Below, piece after piece: positions 55,757 to 63,801 of a stretch of 64,000 bases of DNA (its first letter is position 1; every line of letters starts with the position of its first letter). Both the position numbers and the translations under genes were made by a program. The stretch lies in assembly GCF_040362765.1 (NCBI RefSeq), contig NZ_BAABWK010000002.1, positions 1-64,000 on the forward strand, read 5' to 3'. This stretch comes from Pyruvatibacter sp. HU-CL02332. Lineage in GTDB: Bacteria; Pseudomonadota; Alphaproteobacteria; CGMCC-115125. The notes below the pieces were generated by a model. That model was not told the DNA's origin and made no database searches. It saw only the letters and a list, made by a program, of their open reading frames with translations.

Positions 55757-57130
55757 ATGACGGCACGTGTCCTGGTGGTTGATGACATCCCTGCGAATGT
55801 CAAACTGCTCGAAGCAAAACTGACTGCTGAGTATTTTGACGTTTCAACGGCATTCAACGGTCGTGAAGCGCTTGAAGCTGCGACAACTGAAAAACCCGAT
55901 ATCATTCTTCTTGACGTTATGATGCCTGAGATGGACGGCTTTGAAGTCTGCCGCCGTCTTAAATCCATGCCGGAAACTCAGCATGTTCCCGTCATCATGG
56001 TGACGGCGCTTGATCAGCCTGCTGATCGCGTGACAGGGCTTGAGGCTGGCGCTGACGATTTTCTGACAAAACCAGTCGATGACATCGCGCTGATGGCGCG
56101 GGTGCGCAGCCTGGTACGGCTCAAGCTCATGACGGACGAGCTACGTATGCGCGAGACGACCAGCAACCAGCTGGGTCTTATGGATGAAGCCGAAGCTCTG
56201 CACAGAGCTGACGCCGCCATGGGGCGTGTTCTGGTGGTTGAGGACCGTGAGACATCTGCACGCCGTATTGCAGAGAGCCTACGTGAGCAAAACCGTGTCA
56301 CGATAGAGAGCGATGCCCGTGAGGCATTGGTTCGCGTAAGCGGTGAAGATTATGACCTTGTGGTGGTCAGTCTGTCTCTTGAGCGCTCGGATGGGCTTCG
56401 TTTCTGCTCGCATTTGCGATCTGAAGAGCGCACGCGAAATACTCCAATTCTGGCCATCGTTGAGAATGGCGACACGACGCGGCTGGTGCGCGCACTCGAT
56501 ATGGGTGTGAACGACTATCTGATGCGTCCGGTGGATCGCAACGAACTGACGGCCCGTGTCCGCACGCAGCTCAAGCGTAAGCGGTATCAGGATGTGCTGC
56601 GGCAGAACCTGCAGTTGAGCCTGGAAATGGCCATTACGGACCCGCTGACGAACCTGTACAACCGTCGCTACATGGAAAGCCATCTGAGCACGCTTGTGCA
56701 GCGGGCGGCTGACCGGGGTAAGGCAATTTCATTGCTGATCGTCGATATCGACTTCTTCAAGGCCGTGAACGATACCCATGGCCATGATGTGGGCGATGAT
56801 GTTCTGCGGGAGTTCGGTGAACGTCTGGCGCGCAATGTGCGCGGAATCGACCTGGCTTGCCGGTATGGCGGGGAAGAATTCGTGGTCGTGATGCCTGATA
56901 CGGACGTGGCTTTTGCGAATACGGTGGCAGAACGGCTGCGCAAGGGCATCGCGGACGAATCGTTCAATGTGGGCGGCGGTGTAGGGGCACTCGACATCAC
57001 AGCCTCCATCGGCGTGACGTCACTTCAGAGCCCCACCGAAAGTGTGGACCAGTTCCTCAAGCGGGCTGATCAGGCGCTGTATCGCGCGAAGCGCGAAGGT
57101 CGCAACCGGGTCGTTTCCGAAGCTGCCTAA
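55757..57130 (+). CDS. pleD: Response-regulator diguanylate cyclase PleD
   Basis: The 457-residue product has a first receiver (1-120) with Asp53 in IILLDVMMPEMDG, a second, degenerate receiver (about 155-280) in which the phospho-acceptor region reads VVVSLSLERSDG without the Asp, and a C-terminal GGDEF domain with RYGGEEFVVV and the I-site RGID five residues before it. This is exactly the PleD plan, a pole-development cyclase activated by phosphorylation-driven dimerisation. Follows divK. Confidence 0.97.
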   Translation: MTARVLVVDDIPANVKLLEAKLTAEYFDVSTAFNGREALEAATTEKPDIILLDVMMPEMDGFEVCRRLKSMPETQHVPVIMVTALDQPADRVTGLEAGADDFLTKPVDDIALMARVRSLVRLKLMTDELRMRETTSNQLGLMDEAEALHRADAAMGRVLVVEDRETSARRIAESLREQNRVTIESDAREALVRVSGEDYDLVVVSLSLERSDGLRFCSHLRSEERTRNTPILAIVENGDTTRLVRALDMGVNDYLMRPVDRNELTARVRTQLKRKRYQDVLRQNLQLSLEMAITDPLTNLYNRRYMESHLSTLVQRAADRGKAISLLIVDIDFFKAVNDTHGHDVGDDVLREFGERLARNVRGIDLACRYGGEEFVVVMPDTDVAFANTVAERLRKGIADESFNVGGGVGALDITASIGVTSLQSPTESVDQFLKRADQALYRAKREGRNRVVSEAA

Positions 57131-57579
57131 TCGGCCGGATATTTTTTCAGATCAATCCATCAAGTGATGCATTTGCTTTTGCAGCAGATGCATCTCAACA
57201 ACTCCGCACACCTATGTGTGGAAAGAATGTGGATAACAACGCGTTTGCATGAAGAAAGATGGTTAACGTCATAATACTTTTGCAGTTTTCGTTCCGAAGT
57301 ATCCATTAAATACTTGCCAGTTCTCGGACGGCTGATAGGTTTTTGGTGCTGGTGTCTTTTTGGGGGAGATGCTGGCAATAGCGCCTTGGGACTGCGAGTG
57401 GGGATTTGCGGGACCGGTGCCGGACGGGGATCAGTTTTCTGATATTCAGTCTGGCAAATGGCTGCTGAAAACGGGGGGCGTTGCCTTTTTAGTGAGGGGA
57501 TCGCCGTTACGAGCTCCTGTTTCGATCAGGCTGCCGCATCGCCAGATCACATGAAGCAGGAAAGCAGGTGGACCGCAGG
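57131..57579. other. AT-richer intergenic region after pleD with DnaA-box sequences
   Basis: No gene is supported here. A perfect DnaA-box sequence, TGTGGATAA (TTATCCACA on the minus strand), is at 57228-57236, with a weaker TGTGGAAAG at 57217-57225, one helical turn away on the same strand. Two inverted repeats flank them: GATGCA/TGCATC (57166-57194) and AAGTAT/ATACTT (57297-57315). The block is richer in A and T than its surroundings. Confidence 0.5.
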
Positions 57580-57733
57580 TTTCCGGGGTTGAATAGGCCT
57601 CTTTTGGGCCCGGAAAAATGCACTATCGGCTTTAACGCTCGTCACCGTGGCATTCGCCGGGCACCAGCCGCATCTGGTCCGGCACTTGCGGTGGACTTAC
57701 CGGCCGGGGACAGGTCTTTGACCGACCCCGGCC
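57580..57733 (+). ncRNA. Candidate structured RNA upstream of the rpmG terminator
   Basis: Three strong helices follow one another. TTTCCGGG/CCCGGAAA closes at 57580-57616. A bulged rod runs 57641-57696, with GTC-ACCG/CGGT-GAC outside and GCCGG-ACCAG/CTGGT-CCGGC inside. GGCCGGGG/CCCCGGCC with an inner GGTC/GACC lies at 57702-57733. The bidirectional terminator at 57781-57815 follows. This density of helices without a reading frame suggests a non-coding RNA; the strand is uncertain. No known family was recognised. Confidence 0.35.
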
Positions 57734-57777
57734 GCCCGGTTTCTTAGGAACTGTCTTCAAGTATTTGATTTTTAACG

Positions 57778-57816
57778 ACAAAAACGCCGCCGCGATTTCT
57801 CGCGACGGCGTTTTTG
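57778..57816 (-). terminator. Bidirectional terminator after rpmG
   Basis: ACGCCG-C-CGCGA and TCGCG-A-CGGCGT form a stem with one C-A mismatch and a short loop, flanked by AAAA on the left (57780-57784) and TTTTT on the right (57811-57815). It thus works in both directions. On the minus strand it ends the rpmG transcript, 48 bases after its stop. Confidence 0.9.
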
Positions 57817-57863
57817 TATTCGTTCCAGTCTCCGACCGCTGGTGAGATATCCAGCGCTTCAGG

Positions 57864-58031
57864 CTACTTGATTTTTGCTTCCTTGAACTCGACGTGCTTG
57901 CGCACGACGGGGTCATATTTTTTCACGACCATCTTCTCGGTCATGGTGCGCGCGTTCTTTTTGGCAACGTAGAAGTAGCCAGTGTCCGCGGTGCTCTGAA
58001 GCTTGATCTTGATCGTTGTTGGCTTAGCCAT
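57864..58031 (-). CDS. rpmG: 50S ribosomal protein L33
   Basis: A 55-residue protein read from ATG 58031 to TAG 57864-57866: [20 protein letters not shown], then [20 protein letters not shown] and a basic end EFKEAKIK. It has no CxxC pairs, so it is the zinc-free form. The position near pleD and rnr is normal in alphaproteobacteria. It is followed by a strong terminator. Confidence 0.96.
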   Translation of the reverse strand: MAKPTTIKIKLQSTADTGYFYVAKKNARTMTEKMVVKKYDPVVRKHVEFKEAKIK

Positions 58032-58151
58032 TGGCCAGGTCCTGCAGAAGAATTGTGGGGCCCGAAATCCTCCAAAGAGGCAGGCGAAGCGCGCAACCTA
58101 CTGATCATGCTGCTGGTGTCAAGTTTGTTGCGCTGCGAATGGACGAAAACC

Positions 58152-59363
58152 TTATGTATCGCGGGCATCTGGCGGTAATGCCGGGCCTGCCGTACGGCGT
58201 CGCCAGAGTGTCAGAACAAGGCCGAATCCCGCGATTGTGGCCAGTGAGATGGTAAGGCCGTTGGGGTCGTTGATATCCATGGCAGTCCCTCCCGCGATAG
58301 GGCCGACAAGAGCGCCAAGGGAGTACATGACCACGAAGGCTGCATTGGCCGCGGCAAGGTCCGCGCCGGTGAACCGCTGTCCCAGAAGGGCTAGCCCTAC
58401 CGTGTACATGCCAACCACCACGCCGCCATAGATGAACAGGATGGGGTAGAGGACCCAGGGCTGTCCGGCGGCAAGAGGCAGCAGCATGGGGCCAGCCACG
58501 CCGACTGCGGCGCACCCGGCCAGAACATGGCGACGATCAAATCTGTCTGCCAGGTAACCGATCGGCACCTGCATCGCTACATTGCCTGCCGCGAAGATGC
58601 TGAGCACGAGGGCAGCCACGGTCTCTGTCGCGCCGGTGCGAATTGAATAGACCGGCAGCAGGTTGAAAACCTGCGTTTCGATGGCGCCATAGGCTAACGC
58701 AGCAAAAGTGGCCGCCGGCGCCACCAGGATGAAGGACATGAAGCTCTGAGACGGCTTCTCGTGAATGTTGGGCATCAGGCCGCGGGCCAGCTGCAGGGGC
58801 AGAATGGCGACGAGTGTCATGCCAGCGGTGATCATGAAGGGAAGGGAGCCATCCGTGCCGACCGCGAGCAGGATGACAGGTCCCAAGGCGAACGACCCGG
58901 CGAAAACGGTCGCGTAGAGGCCAATGATGCGGCCTCTGGTTCTGTCCTCCGCAATCTGGTTGATCCAGATCTCGCTGACGATGAAGAGCCCCGCCAGTGA
59001 TGCAGAGGTGAGGAAGCGCAAAGGGAACCAGACCCAGATATTGGGAAAGGCCACATAGCCCATTATTCCGATGGATGCTGCGACGGCGCATATCAGCAGG
59101 AAGGGCATCATGTTGATGTGCCGAAGGATGCGCGGCACGAGCGGCGTAAAAATGAGATGCGAGAGACCCACCATGGCGGTGTTGAGGCCGATCATGGTGG
59201 CTGTTGCACCCATGGAATCCATGCGCAGGGCAAGCAGCGGCAGCGTAGCGCCTAGGCCGATACCCACAGCGCCGATGCAGCCAAGGGCGGCCAGGATGGA
59301 CCGTCTGCGTTCATCGTCTGTCAGGTTGTGGGTGGCGCTTGAGCCGGTCTGCACGTCCGTCAA
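58152..59363 (-). CDS. Major facilitator superfamily transporter
   Basis: A 403-residue protein with about 12 hydrophobic segments. The first half begins ILAALGCIGAVGIGLGATLP and LNTAMVGLSHLIFTPLVPRI; IWINQIAEDRTRGRIIGLYA and PIGYLADRFDRRHVL are MFS loop motifs. It resembles the YcaD-like group of uncharacterised efflux proteins; the substrate is unknown. It starts 3 bases after the stop of the Nudix gene. Confidence 0.88.
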   Translation of the reverse strand: MTDVQTGSSATHNLTDDERRRSILAALGCIGAVGIGLGATLPLLALRMDSMGATATMIGLNTAMVGLSHLIFTPLVPRILRHINMMPFLLICAVAASIGIMGYVAFPNIWVWFPLRFLTSASLAGLFIVSEIWINQIAEDRTRGRIIGLYATVFAGSFALGPVILLAVGTDGSLPFMITAGMTLVAILPLQLARGLMPNIHEKPSQSFMSFILVAPAATFAALAYGAIETQVFNLLPVYSIRTGATETVAALVLSIFAAGNVAMQVPIGYLADRFDRRHVLAGCAAVGVAGPMLLPLAAGQPWVLYPILFIYGGVVVGMYTVGLALLGQRFTGADLAAANAAFVVMYSLGALVGPIAGGTAMDINDPNGLTISLATIAGFGLVLTLWRRRTAGPALPPDARDT

Positions 59364-59366
59364 TGA

Positions 59367-59999
59367 TCAGCCCTCGTATGACAGGATGGGGGTGCCAGAG
59401 CGGTAACGCCAGAATGCGACCGGTCCTTCGAGGCTGTTTTTTTGCGCGCGTTCGGAGACTTCCTTCAGGACGAATTCAGTGACGTCGATGATGGGAAGCG
59501 TCTTGGCGTGGTTCAGTGGATACCAGTCGAGATCCAACAACTCGCCAGACCCTTTGAGTTCACCTGAGACACTGGCGTTGTGCGCGGTGAAGAACCTGGC
59601 GTGAAACCGAATGGGGCTTTCTGCCGGCGTAATGGCCCGAGCAAGGAGCCGAAGCTTCTTTGCATCAGGAACAAGGCCCTGATCGCGGAACTGTCCCCAT
59701 GTGCCTTCAACGGGTGCGCCGATGTCTCCGGGGCAGGCGAGTAGGAGGCCGGTCTCCTCAAAGGTCTCGCGAATGGCAGCCGCTTCCAGCGCCTGTTTGG
59801 CTGGTGATGCCTTGCTTGATGCGGATTGCGCGGTCGTCACGCGTTTGTCGTCGGCGTCGAGTTTCCCGCCGGGAAAGACGAATGCGTCTGGAATAAAGGC
59901 ATGGCGTGAATGGCGACGACCCATAAGGACTTCGGGACCATCGGATGCATCGCGCAGCAGGACAAGACTGGCGGCATCCCGGGGCTTAACGGCACTCAT
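59367..59999 (-). CDS. Nudix hydrolase with insertion in the Nudix box (copy 1)
   Basis: The 210-residue product has FVFPGGKLDADDKRV and then AAIRETFEETGLLLA; the GG and RE halves of the Nudix box are separated by about 18 more residues than in the consensus. This resembles the NUDT19-like group, active on CoA esters in animals, but bacterial function is unknown. It is a divergent paralogue of the gene immediately upstream, which it overlaps by 4 bases. Confidence 0.85.
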   Translation of the reverse strand: MSAVKPRDAASLVLLRDASDGPEVLMGRRHSRHAFIPDAFVFPGGKLDADDKRVTTAQSASSKASPAKQALEAAAIRETFEETGLLLACPGDIGAPVEGTWGQFRDQGLVPDAKKLRLLARAITPAESPIRFHARFFTAHNASVSGELKGSGELLDLDWYPLNHAKTLPIIDVTEFVLKEVSERAQKNSLEGPVAFWRYRSGTPILSYEG

Positions 60000-60802
60000 A
60001 CTTTGATCTTGTCCTGAATTGGTTTGGCGCCGCGAAAGTAGACAAACGGCACAGGGCGTTTGGCTGCATCCTTTGGCGCCTGAAGGCGAGATTCAATCTC
60101 GGCAATCACCATGCGGGTGATGTTGGGAAGGTCTACGTCACGGGCCTCGTCAACAGTTAGCCAATGCAGGTCGAGCAATTCTCCGGATGCTCCGGCGGTG
60201 TCGTGCATGTCGCTGAGAATGGTCGAGGCATCGCCCATTAAGAAGCGGGTATCAAACCGGCGGTTGCGATAGGGCGGTGTAATGGCGCGGGCGATCATGT
60301 CGAACTTTGAAAGGTCGGGCAGGGCGCCCTGCTGGAAGTAAGCGTGCCAGTCTGCGTGGCGAGACTTGGGAGCGGCGCCTGTATTCGGGGCGCCTACCAC
60401 AAGGCCGGTTTCCTCGAAGGTCTCGCGCACTGCCGCCAGGGCGTAAGAGCGGGCGCGGGCGAGTGATGGGGTGCCGCGCATGCGGTCCATCAGCTGCCGC
60501 TGAACAGTACGGGTCAGGTCCCTGGCTGGTTTGATACGGCTGTCGGCAATGTCCACACGTCCACCTGGGAACACATATTTGTTCGGCATGAACTTGTGGC
60601 TGGCGGCACGTTTTCCCATAAGAATGCGCGGTGCGTTGTCGTCATGGCGCACAAGGATCAATGTGGCTGCATCTTTGGGACGTACGGCCGGTGTCTTTTC
60701 CTCGCGATACTCGCTGGGCCGCATATAGGCCGGATCGAAGGGGCCACCTTTTTTGGATGGGACCTGTTTGGTCGATTTTGCTGTCTTTTGATTTTTTGTC
60801 AT
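59996..60802 (-). CDS. Nudix hydrolase with insertion in the Nudix box (copy 2)
   Basis: The 268-residue product has a Lys-rich N-terminus of about 40 residues, then RPKDAATLILVRHDDNAPRI, YVFPGGRVDIADSRI, and AAVRETFEETGLVVG, with about 31 extra residues between the halves of the Nudix box. It aligns along its length with the downstream copy (RPKDAATLILVR versus KPRDAASLVLLR; ARAITPP versus ARAITPA; SGELLDLHW versus SGELLDLDW). Substrate unknown. Confidence 0.85.
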   Translation of the reverse strand: MTKNQKTAKSTKQVPSKKGGPFDPAYMRPSEYREEKTPAVRPKDAATLILVRHDDNAPRILMGKRAASHKFMPNKYVFPGGRVDIADSRIKPARDLTRTVQRQLMDRMRGTPSLARARSYALAAVRETFEETGLVVGAPNTGAAPKSRHADWHAYFQQGALPDLSKFDMIARAITPPYRNRRFDTRFLMGDASTILSDMHDTAGASGELLDLHWLTVDEARDVDLPNITRMVIAEIESRLQAPKDAAKRPVPFVYFRGAKPIQDKIKV

Positions 60803-60849
60803 GGCGAGGGACGATGCCTCGCATTGTCAGGTCTGTCTAGGACTTGAAA

Positions 60850-61335
60850 TCAGCTAATGCCTGTGCGGGCCCCTGAGGCATCAGCTGGCTCTTCGTCATA
60901 TTCAAAGCCGTGCATGCGAAAAGCCCACTGCAGGCCGACCAGAGCGCCTTTAATGGGCGGGAGCAGGGCCATGCACATGATCAGCGTTACCGGCAACCAT
61001 ACCGCCATGTGAATCCACAAGGCGGGCTCCCAGATTCGTTCCACCACGATCATCAGTGGAATGATGATATGGCCGGATACAAAAATAGTGAAATAGGGTG
61101 GCGCGTCGTCTGCACGATGGTGGTGCAATTCCTGTCCGCAGCTGTCACAAGAATCAACAACCTTCAGATAAGCGCCAAAAAGAGCACCTTTGCCGCATTT
61201 CGGGCATCTGTGCTTCAGGCCTTTCATCATCGCCGGCCAAACGGGACGTGCTGTCTGGCCTACAGACGTTACTGGTGTGACCAGGGTGGGGTCGGTACCA
61301 GGCGATGCAATCGGGGCTGTTGTTTCCACTGTCAT
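60850..61335 (-). CDS. DUF983-family membrane protein
   Basis: The 161-residue product has a zinc ribbon, HRCPKCGKGALF then SCDSCGQEL (two CxxC pairs about 17 residues apart), followed by HHHRADDAPPYFTIFVSGHI and two membrane helices, as in DUF983. Function unknown. It lies between rnr and the Nudix genes, its usual place. ATG 61335 was chosen since homology begins there; the frame runs 18 codons further up. Confidence 0.88.
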   Translation of the reverse strand: MTVETTAPIASPGTDPTLVTPVTSVGQTARPVWPAMMKGLKHRCPKCGKGALFGAYLKVVDSCDSCGQELHHHRADDAPPYFTIFVSGHIIIPLMIVVERIWEPALWIHMAVWLPVTLIMCMALLPPIKGALVGLQWAFRMHGFEYDEEPADASGARTGIS

Positions 61336-61410
61336 GAAAGACAAAATGATCTGTAGGGTCTTGGGTCTCAAGGTGTCCGATTGCCGCACAGCCTGCCAAA
61401 CGGTCGCAGG

Positions 61411-63801
61411 TCACTTGCGGCGGGAGGAGGATTTCTTTTTGCCTGAGCGAGGCAGTTTTGGGCGTCTGGAGGGGTTTGCCCGTCCATGTTTTCCGCCTGC
61501 CTGCGAGCGTGCGTTCTGGCGATCCTTGCGCGCGTGCTTCTGCTCGGATGGGTCTGCCTTGCGGCCGCCGGCAATCATCTCAAAGCGCATACCGCCTTTC
61601 AGCGGCGCTACTTCTTCGAGGCGCACAGTAACGTCGTCGCCAAGGCGGAACATCATGCCTGTGCGCTCGCCGATGAGGGCGTGAAGGCTCTCTGAATGAT
61701 GATAGTAGTCGCCATTCAAGGATGAGATGAGTACCAGGCCGTCAGCGCCGGTTTCGTTCAGTCGAACGAATAATCCAAATCGGGTGACGCCTGAGATGCG
61801 ACCTTCAAACTCGGCACCGATGCGATTGGACAGGAATTGAGCAAGATAGCGGTCCTTGCTTGCGCGTTCGGCTGCCATGGCGCGCCGCTCAGTCGACGAA
61901 ATATGTTCGGCAATCTGCGCGAGGTTCTTCTCCTCGTCGTCGGTAAGCCCGTCTTTTGCAACGTTGGGCGTGAGTCCGAGTGCGCGAATGAGAGATCGGT
62001 GGACCAACAGATCCGCATACCGACGAATGGGTGATGTGAAATGCGCATAGCGTTGCAGGTTCAACCCGAAGTGCCCAAGGTTCTCAGGGTTGTATTCTGC
62101 TTGAGCCATGGATCGCAGCACGACTTCACTGACCATGTCGGAGGTTTCGGTATCGGCGGCGCTTTCAAGAATACGGTTGAGATGGCCGGGCTTGATAACT
62201 GCGCCACGGGGTATGGACATATCCAGTGTCTGCAGAAACTCCGCCAGCGCCGTCAGCTTTTCAGGGGAGGGTGCATCATGGATCCGATACACTACCGGCG
62301 CCTTCTTGCTCTCAAGGGTTTCGGCAGCGCACACGTTCGCTGAAATCATGAACGCCTCAATAAGGCGCATGCTGTCGAGCCGCTCCACGTCGCGAATTTG
62401 CGCGATGTGGCCATCGGGGCCCATTTCAATTTTTCGTTCTGGCAAATCAAGCGCGAGGGGCGCTCGTTTTTCCTGAGCGCGTGTGATCGCCTCATAGGCT
62501 TGATAGAGCGGCACGATGACGTTTTGTGTCAGTGCGTCGGGTACATCAGATTCAACATCTGATGTCAGGCTGTCATACGCTCGTTGGGCCTGCTGATAGG
62601 ACAGCTTGGCAGCTGAGCGCATGATGGCGCGCATGAACTCATGGCTCTTCTTGTTGCCATGCTTATCAAACACCATGCGAACCGCGATGCAGGGGCGGTC
62701 TTCACCCTCAACAAGCGAACACAGATTGTTTGAAATGCGTTCAGGCAACATAGGAATGACGCGGTCAGGGAAGTAGGCCGAGTTGCCGCGCTTTTCAGCA
62801 TCGCGGTCCAGTGCAGAGCCCGGGCGGACGTAACCTGCGACGTCGGCAATGGCTACGATAACTTCGAAACCGCCTTTGTTGTTCTGTTCTTCGCTGGGTG
62901 TTGCCCAGACCGCATCATCGTGATCGCGCGCATCTGCCGGGTCGATGGTGATTAGAGGAATGTCGCGAAGATCGGTTCGCCCGCGGGCGTTGGCAGGCTT
63001 TGCCGCTTCGGCTTCAGCAAGTGCTGCCGGGTCAAAGTCTACGGGAATACCCTGTTCATGCACGGCAATGAGGCTGATGGCGTGGGTGCCCTCGAGGGGA
63101 CCAAGTGACTTGATGACCTTTGCGGAGTGCCGGTGGTACTGGCGACCTGAAAGAACTTCTGCTTCAACCAGATCTTCAGGCTTTGCATCGGCGACATCGC
63201 TTGATGCAATCCGGTAATCGTTTCGTTCGCGTTTATCTACTGGTTCGAGGGTCCAGTCCTTGCCTGGACCCGAGCGCAGGACACCGATGACGGTCTTGGC
63301 GCCATCCCCGAGTTTCTTGATGACACGGGCTTCGTAGTCAAAGCCTTCAGTTGCCTTGTTGAGCCGGGCGAGGACACGGTCACCAACGCCGAAACTACCA
63401 GGGTCCTTGTGACCTGCAGGTGCCAGAACGATTGTCGGTGGGTCTGTTTCTGCCGTCCAGTTGGCAGGCTTGGCGATCAGCTCTCCATCGGCATCGCGGT
63501 CCACAATGTCGACTACGCCAACCGGCGGAAGTTCGCCCACGCGGGTGAACTTTTTGTTGGACGCCTTTTCAAGAAGGCCTTCTTCTTCCATCTGCCGCAA
63601 CAAACCTTTCAGGGCTACGCGCTGCGGACCCTGAATGCGGAAGGCGCGAGCGATTTCGCGTTTGCCCGGAACGCCCTGATAGGTCGCCATGAACTCAAGG
63701 ACCTGGTCCTTAGTCGGCAAAAAGTTGGCAGACGCAGCTTTGGCTTTGCCGCGTTTTGCAGGTTTTTTCCGAGGGCGAGGGCTATTGGGTTTTTTGGCCA
63801 C
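61411..63801 (-). CDS. rnr: Ribonuclease R
   Basis: A 796-residue 3'-5' exoribonuclease that degrades structured RNA. Basic N-terminus, winged-helix and cold-shock domains (to about residue 240), RNB catalytic domain with LITIDPADARDHDDAV near 275, DRVIPMLPERISNNLCSL, and FTSPIRRYADLLVHR near 600; then S1 domain and a Lys/Arg tail. It starts at GTG 63801, directly after the topA stop with no gap. Length fits RNase R rather than RNase II. Confidence 0.96.
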   Translation of the reverse strand: MAKKPNSPRPRKKPAKRGKAKAASANFLPTKDQVLEFMATYQGVPGKREIARAFRIQGPQRVALKGLLRQMEEEGLLEKASNKKFTRVGELPPVGVVDIVDRDADGELIAKPANWTAETDPPTIVLAPAGHKDPGSFGVGDRVLARLNKATEGFDYEARVIKKLGDGAKTVIGVLRSGPGKDWTLEPVDKRERNDYRIASSDVADAKPEDLVEAEVLSGRQYHRHSAKVIKSLGPLEGTHAISLIAVHEQGIPVDFDPAALAEAEAAKPANARGRTDLRDIPLITIDPADARDHDDAVWATPSEEQNNKGGFEVIVAIADVAGYVRPGSALDRDAEKRGNSAYFPDRVIPMLPERISNNLCSLVEGEDRPCIAVRMVFDKHGNKKSHEFMRAIMRSAAKLSYQQAQRAYDSLTSDVESDVPDALTQNVIVPLYQAYEAITRAQEKRAPLALDLPERKIEMGPDGHIAQIRDVERLDSMRLIEAFMISANVCAAETLESKKAPVVYRIHDAPSPEKLTALAEFLQTLDMSIPRGAVIKPGHLNRILESAADTETSDMVSEVVLRSMAQAEYNPENLGHFGLNLQRYAHFTSPIRRYADLLVHRSLIRALGLTPNVAKDGLTDDEEKNLAQIAEHISSTERRAMAAERASKDRYLAQFLSNRIGAEFEGRISGVTRFGLFVRLNETGADGLVLISSLNGDYYHHSESLHALIGERTGMMFRLGDDVTVRLEEVAPLKGGMRFEMIAGGRKADPSEQKHARKDRQNARSQAGGKHGRANPSRRPKLPRSGKKKSSSRRK

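Noticed and set aside
57131-57579. Chromosomal replication origin
   Set aside because: Only one perfect and one weak DnaA box are present, and none of the genes usually near an alphaproteobacterial origin lie here.
57632-57916. A 94-codon minus-strand frame spanning the rpmG terminator
   Set aside because: It crosses a strong intrinsic terminator and overlaps rpmG in another frame; the DNA is better explained by hairpins.
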